This document shows, one piece after another, positions 11,110-20,531 of a DNA stretch of 64,000 bases. The position numbers and the translations under genes were made by a program. Origin of the DNA: Eutypa lata (lineage: Eukaryota; Ascomycota; Sordariomycetes; Xylariales; Diatrypaceae); the NCBI GenBank assembly GCA_022661535.1, contig JAKULF010000001.1:4030001-4094000 (forward strand), written 5' to 3'. The notes beneath the pieces are model-generated. The model worked only from the letters and a program-made list of their open reading frames with translations. It was not told where the DNA came from and did no database searches. Each line of letters begins with the position of its first letter. Position 1 is the first letter of the stretch.

Positions 11110-12975
11110 TCATACTGGGTATCCCTTCTGCGGCGTCCTGGAATTCACGAAGTCGACCAGGTCGAAGAAGCTCTTCTTGTACCTCCTCTCCTGGGTCGTC
11201 CGATTGACGGTCTGGATGCCGAAATGCTGGTCATAGTGACCGAACTCCCAGTTGTCGGCAAAGCTCCAGGCGAAGGCCCCGGCGACGTGCACGCCGTCCT
11301 CCCAGATGGCCTTGAGCACCTCGCTCATGTAGCTCAAATAATAAGTGCTGCGCGGCGAATCGTACAGCTGGTCCTCGAGCTGGTCCTTGTCCGCCTCCCC
11401 GAACACCGGGTACCCGAACTCCGTGATCACCACCGGCTTGCGCCACGTGTTCCACAGGTAGTTGAGGTACGACCGCAGGTACGTCGGCGTGATGTACACG
11501 TACGTCGCGGACCGGTACCCGATGTTCCACCCGTTCGCCGTCACCTGCTCCTGGACGACGCAGTACGGGAACAGCGGGTCCGACGCGTTGGCCGCGCACG
11601 CCGCGATGCCGTAGTCGGGCGGCGACACCACCGTGGCCGTGTAGGGGTCGATGCCGAGGAAGTCGGCCGTCCCGTTCAGGTACGCGAGGTCCTCCTCGCT
11701 CAGGGGCACGTAGTCCGGGACGGTCATCTTGAAGGCGTCCGGGTAGTCCTCGCCGAGGAAGAGGGGGTTCGCGAAGGTCGCCAGCTGGAACTCGTTGAAG
11801 TGGTTCGCGGCGCGCACGTGGCTCTGGTTCCCGGGGTCCTTCGGCACCCCGAAGTTGTCGTTGAACTTGAGCGCCACCTGGCCCGTGGCCCCGATCTCCT
11901 CGTGGTAGAAGTGCCAGAGGCGCGCGTGCGCCTTGATCACCGTGTCGACGCTCCTCCCGTTGTGCGAGTAGAGGAGCGGCTCGTTGAAGGTGAAGAAGAC
12001 CGGCACGCGGTCCGCGAAGTGCGTCATGACCACCTTGCCGTAGTGCACGAAGGCGTCCGCGAAGGTCTCGTTCTGGTACGCCCCGTTGGTGTAGCCGATC
12101 AGCGCGTCCAGCCCGACATCCGACAGGTTGCCGTAGAACTGCAGCGGCGTGTCGAAGTGGATCAGCGTCACGGTCGGCACCATGCCCTTCTCCAGCACGA
12201 ACTCGATCAGGTCCTCGTAGTGGGCCAGGCCCTGCGCGTTGACCGGGGACCCCTCGAACACGAACGGCAGGATCCGCGTCCACGGGATCGAGAACGAGTA
12301 GTACTTGACCCCCATCGACGCCAGCCTCTCGATGTCCTGCTTGTACAGGTAGTAGTTCTCGTTCGTCACGTAGTCGTTGTCGGGGCTGAAGTTGCCCGCC
12401 TCCATCAGAGTCGGGGTTCGACCCTCGTCCGCGATCGCCCCCTCGATCTGCGCCGCCGAGCCCGCGACGCCAAATTGGAAACCCTCGGGGAAAGTGTAGC
12501 AGTCCGTGGGCCCGAAGTAATCGGACGGCGGGAGGACCAGCTCGCTCGTCGGCACCGGCGTCGGCGACACGGTGGTCGAGTAAAGCCCCCTGAATGTGAA
12601 GTTAGGCAGGGAGGCGCGCTCCCAGAGCGAAGACCAGGCCGCTTGACCGTACGGATCTGCGGTATCTGTTGCCTTGGCGGTGGCGTTGGGATACCAGTTG
12701 CCCCATGTGGTCGTTTTCAAGTCGGGGACAAGGTGGCTCAGAGACTCGTACGGCGGCGCATAAGTGGTTGTCTCCGGATCGGGCGTGACGGATGTCGCCG
12801 TCCGGATAGTCTCGGTCTGAGTGAAGGAGAACTGGGAGAAAGAATAGACCGGAGTAGCCGTGACTGGGCCGTTCTTGACGCTGCATTGAGGTCGAGGGCT
12901 GGGGCCATCAGTTGGCAAGTAAACCTGCTGGGCTAGTGCTACGGCACCGCAGCCTAACAAGGCAAACAACGACAT
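11110..12975 (-). CDS. Secreted glycoside hydrolase family 1 (beta-glucosidase-like)
   Basis: 621 residues, no intron. I start at the ATG at 12975; the same frame runs open to 13077 but begins there with TTG, and the ATG-initiated form opens with a signal-like MSLFALLGCG. A linker rich in Thr, Ser and Pro (about residues 20-150) precedes the GH1 barrel. The acid/base motif T-F-N-E-P has Glu at about 332, and the nucleophile motif I-T-E-F-G has Glu at about 519 (canonical I-T-E-N-G, so Asn is replaced by Phe). The C-terminal W-S-F-x-D-N-W-E-F-G motif of GH1 glucosidases is present. It should release beta-linked glucose from oligosaccharides outside the cell. A very long open frame on the opposite strand is a composition artefact. 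Confidence 0.9.
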   Translation of the reverse strand: MSLFALLGCGAVALAQQVYLPTDGPSPRPQCSVKNGPVTATPVYSFSQFSFTQTETIRTATSVTPDPETTTYAPPYESLSHLVPDLKTTTWGNWYPNATAKATDTADPYGQAAWSSLWERASLPNFTFRGLYSTTVSPTPVPTSELVLPPSDYFGPTDCYTFPEGFQFGVAGSAAQIEGAIADEGRTPTLMEAGNFSPDNDYVTNENYYLYKQDIERLASMGVKYYSFSIPWTRILPFVFEGSPVNAQGLAHYEDLIEFVLEKGMVPTVTLIHFDTPLQFYGNLSDVGLDALIGYTNGAYQNETFADAFVHYGKVVMTHFADRVPVFFTFNEPLLYSHNGRSVDTVIKAHARLWHFYHEEIGATGQVALKFNDNFGVPKDPGNQSHVRAANHFNEFQLATFANPLFLGEDYPDAFKMTVPDYVPLSEEDLAYLNGTADFLGIDPYTATVVSPPDYGIAACAANASDPLFPYCVVQEQVTANGWNIGYRSATYVYITPTYLRSYLNYLWNTWRKPVVITEFGYPVFGEADKDQLEDQLYDSPRSTYYLSYMSEVLKAIWEDGVHVAGAFAWSFADNWEFGHYDQHFGIQTVNRTTQERRYKKSFFDLVDFVNSRTPQKGYPV

Positions 12976-14337
12976 GGCGGAGATTATTCTGCGACTTGTC
13001 TGCAGCCTGGGGAGATCTGGGTTGTAGCCGGAAGAATGTATTCGTCCATCGACTGGCAGCGCAGTCTTTATATTCAACCGGGAGGCATCCTAATGTAGGT
13101 CCTCGGTCGAGCGGGGTAGGTCGCTCCGAGATCTTCACCTTGGACCGCCATATTGCTCTCTAGCTAGTAAATTGGACTGGCGTAAAGTCGGATGAGGCCA
13201 AAAAACTAGAGCATAGCTAGCCCCCGTCGCTGCCGACGTTGGTTGGCGGTGTAATGACGGCAAGCGTCCGGTTAGTGTCCGATTACCGCCAACAAAATGC
13301 AAGCGGTAGCCAAGTCTTTCCGAGGGCATCTAACTCTCTTGCGGAATATTAAGCGGTAGTTTGCGATGCGATGATGAACCGAGAGAAGCGTTTTATATCC
13401 TCGGCAGATCGCGAGGATTGAAATGGTATTAGTCGCGGTCCTTCTCCGGCGGCGCCATCGCAGCCGAAGGGGAAAACGTGGAGAAAACGTGGAGATTGGA
13501 GAAGACTAGGGCGTAGGGGCATAGGGCAGGTAGGGGTTAGGGGGAACGAACCGGCTTTAGGGGGAAAGCTACGAAGTATATGCGGGGGAGTTGTGGGGAG
13601 AATACGCGGAAAATGAATTCCTCAGAGCGGAATTTGAATTTTTGTGAAATGCTTAGATTGCTAATTACGTACATACCTTCATAGGTAGTAAGAATTAGAG
13701 CTACTCTCCGCTTTAGCTTCAATTGGAGCTTCTATATATCATTGTAAATCCAGGTTGCGGTATCGCTGTTGTATTCGTACGAAGCATTACATAAGACAGT
13801 CAGTCGTGTTCTCTCTCTCTCTCGTAGACTTAACGTTATACGATGGATGATCGTTGACCATTCAAATGGAACTGATCCCCCTTCTACAGTCTGACCCGTG
13901 ATTCCAGGGCTTGACATACTCACTTAGACCCGACAGACTATAATACTTTACTATGATAGCATACATATCTACCTTCCCTTTACTCAGTAGAATTTGACGA
14001 TTGTCCATCCTCTAATGTAGCCCCCTAATGATCCGAAATTGAAAAGGAGTAATAACTTCTTCCTAGTGGGCATTATGTAAGTACTTAGTCATTAAGTATT
14101 AAAGAGAGGCATCGCGTCTCTAACAATGGTTTCAACTACCTACTTAGGTACTATAATCATCCCTGCTCACCAAAAGACATTGTCCCATCGTAAAAGTCGG
14201 TTTGATTGGACCACACATTCAACCAACCAGTTCCACTTTTCTATGCAACCCCTATTCATAACTTCAATCACATTTGACATCTCCAGTATACCTATGTACC
14301 ACCTCTACGACTAGAATCCACCCCCGCACCAACCAGC
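12976..14337. other. Divergent intergenic region
   Basis: Spacer between the GH1 and dehydrogenase promoters. It contains a short direct repeat (GGAGAAAACGT twice near 13480) and a CT run near 13808. No gene supported. Confidence 0.5.
13066..13073 (-). promoter_or_regulatory. TATA-like box upstream of the GH1 gene
   Basis: ATATAAAG on the minus strand, about 95 bases before the chosen GH1 start codon. It also supports the ATG at 12975 over the longer frame, which would start inside this box. Confidence 0.4.
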
Positions 14338-15280
14338 ATGCCCCAAAAGAACATACTCATCACCGGCTGCGGCCCGAACGGGATCGGCGGCGCCCTAGCG
14401 AAGGAGTTCCAATTCCGGGGCCACCGCGTCTTTGCATCGGGGCTCTCGAAGCCCCTCCTCTCCAGCTTCGACGCGCTAGGGATGGAGACGCTGGTGATGG
14501 ACGTCACGTCGCAAGAATCAATCGACGCCGCGGTAATACACGTGCGAGAGGCGACGGGCGGGAAGTTGCACGTGCTCATCAACAATGCCGGCGTGCTGCA
14601 CATCGCGCCCTTCGCGGATACGGCGGTGGCGGACGCGGCGCGCGTTTTCGATATCAACGTGCTGGGAACATTTGCCGTCACCAAGGCATTCCTGCCGCTG
14701 CTATTACGTACCGCGGCCGCGACAGATAGTAGTGGGAGTGGAAGCGGAGATGCTGTCGTCGCGAACTTGGGGAGTGTCAACACGATCCTGCGTCCGCCGT
14801 TTCTCGCCGCGTACAACGCGTCTAAGGCGGCGGTAGACGTGCTAGGTGCCACGCTGCGAACGGAGCTTGCACCCCTGGGCGTCCGCGTCGTCACACTGAA
14901 AACGGGGAGCGTGCGAACTGATCTCTTTGGTAACGCGCCGCCGACTGTGCTGCCGGAAGGGAGCCTGTACGCGCCCCTAAGGGCGTTCATTGAGGGTCGC
15001 AAGATGTTGGAGAGTGCCTCGTATATGGAGGTAGACCAGTATGCGAGGAATGTGGTGAGCGAGCTCTTGAGACCTTCAGTCAAGCGGGTCATTTGGCAGG
15101 GCGGCTTGACGACGATAGCTTGGCTGTTGAGTTGGTTCGGCTGGGATGGCTTACTGGTAAGTGAAGTGGAGTATCTGCACGAAGAATTCGAAGGGTCTAA
15201 TGGTAATATATGCTTACATTTGCTAGGACTACTTTCTCATTAAAGGGCATCACCTAGATGTGTTGCGGAAGTCAAGATAG
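14338..15280 (+). CDS. Short-chain dehydrogenase/reductase (AYR1-like)
   Basis: Two exons, 14338-15156 and 15227-15280, separated by a 70-nt intron, give 290 residues; reading through the intron would give a longer, less likely tail. The Rossmann motif T-G-C-G-P-N-G-I-G lies at residues 9-17, N-N-A-G at about 82, and the catalytic Y-N-A-S-K at about 160 with an upstream Ser in N-L-G-S-V-N. The pattern is like NADP-dependent 1-acyl-dihydroxyacetone-phosphate reductases and related fungal SDRs. A hydrophobic stretch near the C-terminus (W-L-L-S-W-F-G-W) may attach it to a membrane. The exact substrate cannot be read from sequence. Confidence 0.85.
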
Positions 15281-16175
15281 CCTGTTGAATCTGGCGATGA
15301 TCCAAGGCAGTGGTTATCATTGGCATCCCATAGGCATACTAATTGTAAAACACTACTTGCATCTCATAGGAAAGTTGCCAGGCACAAACATGTGATCGCT
15401 ACTGTCTGTTATTGCTGAAATCTTAGGTTACCAATTGCCTAGGTATTCTAGAGCTTCCGGTCCACTAGGGTGTTGTTACTTCATAGTCGACAGAACACCG
15501 TCTTCTATTTACAGATACTACTACGGCAGATATTTCCCCAGACATTTCCCCTTCTTTCCATAAGAAAGGTATACTGCATATTCTACGTTATTATCACTAT
15601 TGCGAAGACGGCAGTCTTCATCAGAAAATCCAAGTATATCGGACCCATGGAAAGGAGTAGCTAGGGAAAGAAGAAAAAGCGATAAGTCAGATCCATAAAA
15701 TTAATATATTAAAGGAGTGATATAAGGAAGATGATGACCGTAGATAAAGCTAAATGACCTTAACACTTAAAAAAATATCCTGTCTTTTTTTCCTTCTTTC
15801 ATTGTGTCTGTTAAATTTCTCAGTTTCCTGGACTGTAAGTCCATTGGAGGAAGTAATGGAAGGAGTGAATGAAGAGAAAGAGTGATCTAAAACGATTACC
15901 CAAGTGCCAAATAAAACGAGGGGAAAGGAACAGAGACAAAGAGAAAGATAAAAGGAGTAGGAGAGGCAAGCAAAAAGAATTAGGGAGAGGGGGAGAGGGA
16001 GAGAGGGGGGGGGGGGGGCATAAATGGCTTATCAACCCATCCCTTAGTTAACCCCTTAAGTAAAATCCCCCGTTCCCCACCAAAACCCAAGAGTGATGAT
16101 CATATTAGGTTCAAAATTCCGCATGGAATAAAGCTATTTCTCTTTACCACCGGCCTTCTTGCTTTTTGAACCCTT
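15281..16175. other. Intergenic with purine-rich tract
   Basis: No gene supported. A G/A-rich stretch (about 15865-16018) ends in a run of G and gives a misleading open frame of Lys, Arg and Glu. Confidence 0.5.
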
Positions 16176-17561
16176 TTATTGAGCTGCTGAACGCACGGGG
16201 AGATCTATCCTTTGATGCTCCTGTCCCTCCTGATGCCGCGATTTGGATCGGGTATTCTGTGATGGTCCGCCACTGCCCGTACTCTCTGAAGAACGGAAAT
16301 CAGTGCCTTCCCTCCGCCCAAGTGTAGTCTTAGTGCCCGACCCACTACTTTGGGAATTCGAAGAGCTGCTAGTAGGTTGTCCATCCCCCCGATTAGCAAT
16401 GCTCGCCGGAGGGCCCCCAGGACCCGAAGGACCAGTCAATGGACCTGATCCGAAAAAGGACATTAAGAACAAATAAAACAGACCCAGGCGAACGGTTAAC
16501 ACCTTCTCCCCGTGGTTTTCCCACGGAATTGACCGATATTTAATTGTACAGTTACCAACAGACCCATGGGAACTTGAGGGACGAGGTGGCCTAGCATTAT
16601 CTTCGCTCGCTGCGGACTCCGCGTATGTTACTTTCTTATTCGAAGTGCGTTGGGGTCTGTTGGTCTTAGATTCTCCGATGGAGTTGGGCCCTGGGTCGGT
16701 GTCGGGTTCTTCGGTCTCATTATCACTTTGACTGGGGTTGGGGTCTTGAATGGTATCTATGGTTGGGCTAGGATTATCAAACGTGACTTGCATGACCAGG
16801 AGTTCCTTGTCTGTGATGATGAAACCATATTCATGAGGCCCCTTAGGTGCTTCCTGACAGTAACGTAAGACTTGACGCACTGGATACCACATGTGTGCCT
16901 CGAAATTCAGCACGTCGAGTCGAGAACTGTGAAAGGCAATGCTTTGCTTGGTATCTCCGTATACTTTGGGTATTAACTTGTTGTAACTACAAGATAATTC
17001 CCAATCAGGTTTCAAATTTCCAGTGCCCAACTTGCCAAATCCGTGTCTTTGATAACGAAAGGTTGGGTCTTGCGAAGTCGTGTCTTCCATGACAGGGCGT
17101 CCCGGGGCAGTTTCTTTCGGGGGAGCCTCTATTTTGCCAATCTTGCTTTCGAGTGCTGCTATACAGTAATCTTTACCAAGGTAATCGGTAATGACTGTCC
17201 AAATCGCATCCATAGAGACCTCAACGTCAAGCATGATATATTGGCGGATAATATTGTGCTCCAACATGTCTTCATTCTGGCATTCTGACACCCAGTGTGT
17301 CAGTGCAGGTTGTTGATGCTTTCTCCATAGCGAAGCTGGTAAACGAGCATGAATAATACGTTCGTATTTCTTTCCTAACTCCTCAGGGTTGAATTCAGTC
17401 CATTCTTGAAATCCCGGCAGATTCTTTGGCACTGGGTATAAGTGTAGTTTGTCGCGACTAGGGGCAGAATTTGTAGTTGATTCCGAGAAGTTCTTAACCT
17501 CAGGGTTCGGTTTTGTCAATTCTTTGGAAATGGTTGTATATGTTTCCTCAGGTTGAGCCAT
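16176..17561 (-). CDS. Fungal conserved protein, PD-(D/E)XK-nuclease-like
   Basis: 461 residues, no intron. The central part has L-K-P-D-W (Asp186), then V-Y-G-D-T-K (Asp203, Lys205), P-V-R-Q-V-L-R-Y-C and E-Y-G-F-I-I-T-D. This order of P-D-W, G-D-x-K, a helix with Gln, and Y-G-F-I-T-D is familiar from a large group of fungal proteins of the PD-(D/E)XK nuclease-like fold. Nuclease activity is not shown here. A conserved-looking Y-R-S-I-P-W with L-T-V-R-L-G-L-F-Y-L-F-L follows, then a disordered Ser/Gly-rich tail. It lies head to head with the kinase-like gene at 18352, about 790 bp apart. The fold assignment is inference. Confidence 0.65.
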   Translation of the reverse strand: MAQPEETYTTISKELTKPNPEVKNFSESTTNSAPSRDKLHLYPVPKNLPGFQEWTEFNPEELGKKYERIIHARLPASLWRKHQQPALTHWVSECQNEDMLEHNIIRQYIMLDVEVSMDAIWTVITDYLGKDYCIAALESKIGKIEAPPKETAPGRPVMEDTTSQDPTFRYQRHGFGKLGTGNLKPDWELSCSYNKLIPKVYGDTKQSIAFHSSRLDVLNFEAHMWYPVRQVLRYCQEAPKGPHEYGFIITDKELLVMQVTFDNPSPTIDTIQDPNPSQSDNETEEPDTDPGPNSIGESKTNRPQRTSNKKVTYAESAASEDNARPPRPSSSHGSVGNCTIKYRSIPWENHGEKVLTVRLGLFYLFLMSFFGSGPLTGPSGPGGPPASIANRGDGQPTSSSSNSQSSGSGTKTTLGRREGTDFRSSESTGSGGPSQNTRSKSRHQEGQEHQRIDLPVRSAAQ

Positions 17562-18351
17562 GATGGTCTAAGGTAAAAAGCTTTTCAATTATATCCGATG
17601 TAGCTAATAAAGACCTAGAATTGGTTCGATTAATCCATCTAATACTACATCTAGATGAAGGCTTCCTCTAGACTTTATAGCCGAATGCCATGATGGCATT
17701 CTACCATTTTACCAGTTCGCATACAGTTTGAACTGCAGCTAACATAATGTTATGACAATAAAAGTTGTCGAGATAGATGGAAACGTGCCAACCGAAGACC
17801 CGAACAGCCAGCAGCATCAAAGAGTTTTCGGCCCAACAACATGATAATTATGGTAGGATGATAAAGAAAATTCAACTGCAAATATATAACATGTAGCAGT
17901 TACCATTATAGATTTAAAGGCACCAAAGCTTTTACCCTGCGTAGAGCATTTTCACAGTTCCGAATGCGGTCCAACAGTTCTAGTGATCAAAGTAATAGGA
18001 GTAACACCTGTCGGCGAACATTAAATGTATCCATATTTTCTTCTTTCCCCCTTTGTCTAGAGAGAATATATTTCTAGTATTCGATGTTGTAACTTGAACT
18101 CAGCATTCCGGAAGCTTGGACCCTATGTAGATCGGGATGGAATTTGGTGGATCCCTCAAACCAACGAACTACATACCTGTAGGTAATTGAGTTAGTTATT
18201 ATTAATAAGTCGGTAACCAGCCACCTGAGCAACCAACTTATCCTTGCACAAAGAACGCACTTCATCCATAACACCTGATATGAATTTGAGCAGTCCCTTC
18301 AATTCACCGAAGTTTTATATCATCGCATTTAGCAGAAAATAATAAGCCGCA
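17562..18351. promoter_or_regulatory. Divergent promoter region of the nuclease-like and kinase-like genes
   Basis: AT-rich 790-bp spacer between two outward-reading genes, presumably holding both promoters. No specific site recognised and no gene inside. Confidence 0.4.
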
Positions 18352-19302
18352 ATGCCATCTCCCCCAGACTTACCTTTTATTTCCTTGGAGGAAAAGATAG
18401 GCGATCCACCTCTATCATGGGAGCATTTTAAAGCACCAAAGCTGCGATGGCTTCGTGCAGGTGAATTCTTTATAGATGAATATCTCGGCAGCGGATTGGA
18501 TGGAATGGTTTTTAAGGCCACATTCGAAAATCTCGGTGTGGTCGCTTTAAAGATCGTGAGTTCTAATATTTTACTAATAGGGATCATCTCGTTGATATTA
18601 ACCTGTTTGTAGTTTCATGATAGAGAGAAGAAGGAACCTGACGGAATCTATAACTACCACTGGGCCTTTGAGAGAGAATGCATTAATGCCGCCCTCCTCG
18701 AAATGATTGTGACCAGCATAAAGCGCTCCAGGTCAAATGAACGTTACATCTACCTTCACCCGAGGCCCACCACACGATCTCATGCGATGCAGAACCTGAA
18801 GGCTTTTTCCGATGAAGGTAGCATGTCAAGATCAGGCGCCCCACCAGAGAATTCACAGCCTTTCACAGAGGATGTGGCGATCAACGGCTGCCTAGGCTGG
18901 TTAGAGGTCAGGATGAAGGACATCATGAGAGACATACGATCGTTGCGCCAAAGGCAAACCATTGACTGCGACGACCTCCCCACCTCTAAAAGGGCTTTTG
19001 CTATCGTTTATCCGTTCGTCCCTAAAGAGACTCTGGAAAAGGAGACGATGATCTCACAGGCGAATTTCTTCCATCTCGTCGGATTCAACATTCATGACGT
19101 CAGAGAACCCAACTGGCGGGGAAAGGGGACACTCATCGACTTCTCGGATCTTATTTCTCCTTTCGAGCGTGATCATTGGGACAATCATTTTTACGCAACG
19201 CACTATAATGACATCTCCGCGTCCGTGCAAACAGCGCTTGACAATGCGGAAGCAGACAGATGGCTAATGCGGGCTTTAGGGAGGGCTGGCAGAGCTGAAT
19301 AA
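18352..19302 (+). CDS. Degenerate protein-kinase-like fungal protein
   Basis: Two exons, 18352-18555 and 18613-19302, separated by a 57-nt intron, give 297 residues. The N-terminal part looks like a kinase N-lobe: glycine loop G-S-G-L-D-G-M-V-F at about 46-54 and V-V-A-L-K with Lys67. The rest lacks a clear catalytic H-R-D. A C-terminal piece H-D-V-R-E-P-N-W-R-G-K-G with L-I-D-F-S-D-L resembles the W-R-G and D-F-S/G signature of a family of short fungal kinase-like proteins. It is probably a pseudokinase or a binding protein. Confidence 0.6.
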
Positions 19303-20276
19303 TACGTATCCTCACGCATTGAATCTTTAATTCTCCCAGAAAGGATTTACATGTATTGAAGGGGCTGAACCCCATGAGTTCGGGAATATGATGTATTCTA
19401 TTAATTATTTGACACTATGTAGAGGTTGGCTAAACTATCGAGGAAAGCACGTCTGCGTATTTGACTTATCTCACCTTCTTAACGAATACTTGATGGCAAT
19501 AGTGAACTATATGCGACTCAGCTCATATACAAATTTGAGATTGGTCCATTTAATACCTGATACTTCGCCTTATATAGCTTGAGGGTTGCTTACTCAAAAT
19601 TTACTTAATCCAGTGAGGTACACTGAGAGGAGATTCTTCCTGTGAATAGCTTAGCCCGTGACATAGATGAGCGCCACGCAATCCACTTATGTTGAACTAT
19701 TGACGAAAAAAGAGGATGCCATCCGACGAGTGGTGACAAGGTATCACCCGCAATAGTTCTCTGTAAGGGCTGGGGCGCTGAAGCAGCCTGAAATGGCAAC
19801 TAGCTTATGTTACGATAAGATGATTGAGTCAGACAGGAATATATTTTGAAAGTTTACGGGATTGGATATTTTAGCGATATGAAATTGAACACATGAAATG
19901 ATTGGATGTACGTTGGCTGAGAAATGGGACACATAATTTATATTTGTTCCGCTCGTGAGTTAACTGCCAGACGTCCACGATGGTTACTATAAGCTAGTTT
20001 ATGCGCTCATCCCATATTGTGCCACCTTAACTTCACAGCACCCCTTCGAAATTATCTCTGGTGGCTAAACCCCCCTCCCCCTCTGCAACTTCGTGAAAAC
20101 TTGTATCGTCCGATGACCCCGTGGTATGAAGAAAACACCGTGATCAGGTTTCCATGATCAATCAAGTATATGGGTTTAAAGACGTCTTGGCTGCGGTCGA
20201 CAGACTTGGAGATGAAAACCTGATCTTGAGTATCTCAGGAAGGGCGTTAAACGACAACGATTTTTTAGACGTAGTC
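19303..20276. other. Intergenic
   Basis: No gene supported; only short open frames without features. Confidence 0.5.
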
Positions 20277-20531
20277 CTACTGCTCCTCTTCATCCAGCTG
20301 AGGGAAGTCGCAGTCGGACTGACCACCACAGCAGTCGCGGAAGTACCTGAGGTGCTCCGAAATCGAGCTTGCTTGGCAATCGTCACCGCGTTGGACAACG
20401 CCACCGAGCTGGCCGCAGCAATATATCGTTAGGACGTCTTCCCTGTTGCCGTCCACAAAGCATTTGCAAGCCAGAACTGGAGTGAGCAGTAGGGCTGGAA
20501 CAGCGACGGCCATGATGCGATGGAGTTGCAT
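20277..20531 (-). CDS. Small secreted cysteine-rich protein (effector-like)
   Basis: 84 residues, no intron. A signal peptide of about 21 residues (V-P-A-L-L-L-T-P-V-L-A) is followed by a mature chain of about 63 residues with eight cysteines at about 22, 24, 38, 39, 52, 67, 68 and 74, in the pattern C-x-C, CC, C, CC, C. An even number of cysteines in a short secreted chain suggests four disulfides. The A-C-K-C-F and C-C-G-G start and end resemble small secreted proteins of plant-associated ascomycetes. The function is unknown. It stands alone in a gene-poor region, as many effector candidates do. An open frame on the other strand (20154-20432) is its shadow. Confidence 0.7.
   Translation of the reverse strand: MQLHRIMAVAVPALLLTPVLACKCFVDGNREDVLTIYCCGQLGGVVQRGDDCQASSISEHLRYFRDCCGGQSDCDFPQLDEEEQ

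Noticed and set aside
11224..12936. 570-residue open frame on the plus strand
   Set aside because: It is the exact antisense of the GH1 gene, Arg/Val/His-rich, and results from high GC at third positions.
13000..13077. Longer N-terminus for the GH1 protein
   Set aside because: It would begin with TTG inside a TATA-like box; the ATG at 12975 opens directly with a signal-like segment.
15865..16051. Lys/Arg-rich open frame
   Set aside because: It arises from a purine-rich low-complexity tract ending in poly-G.
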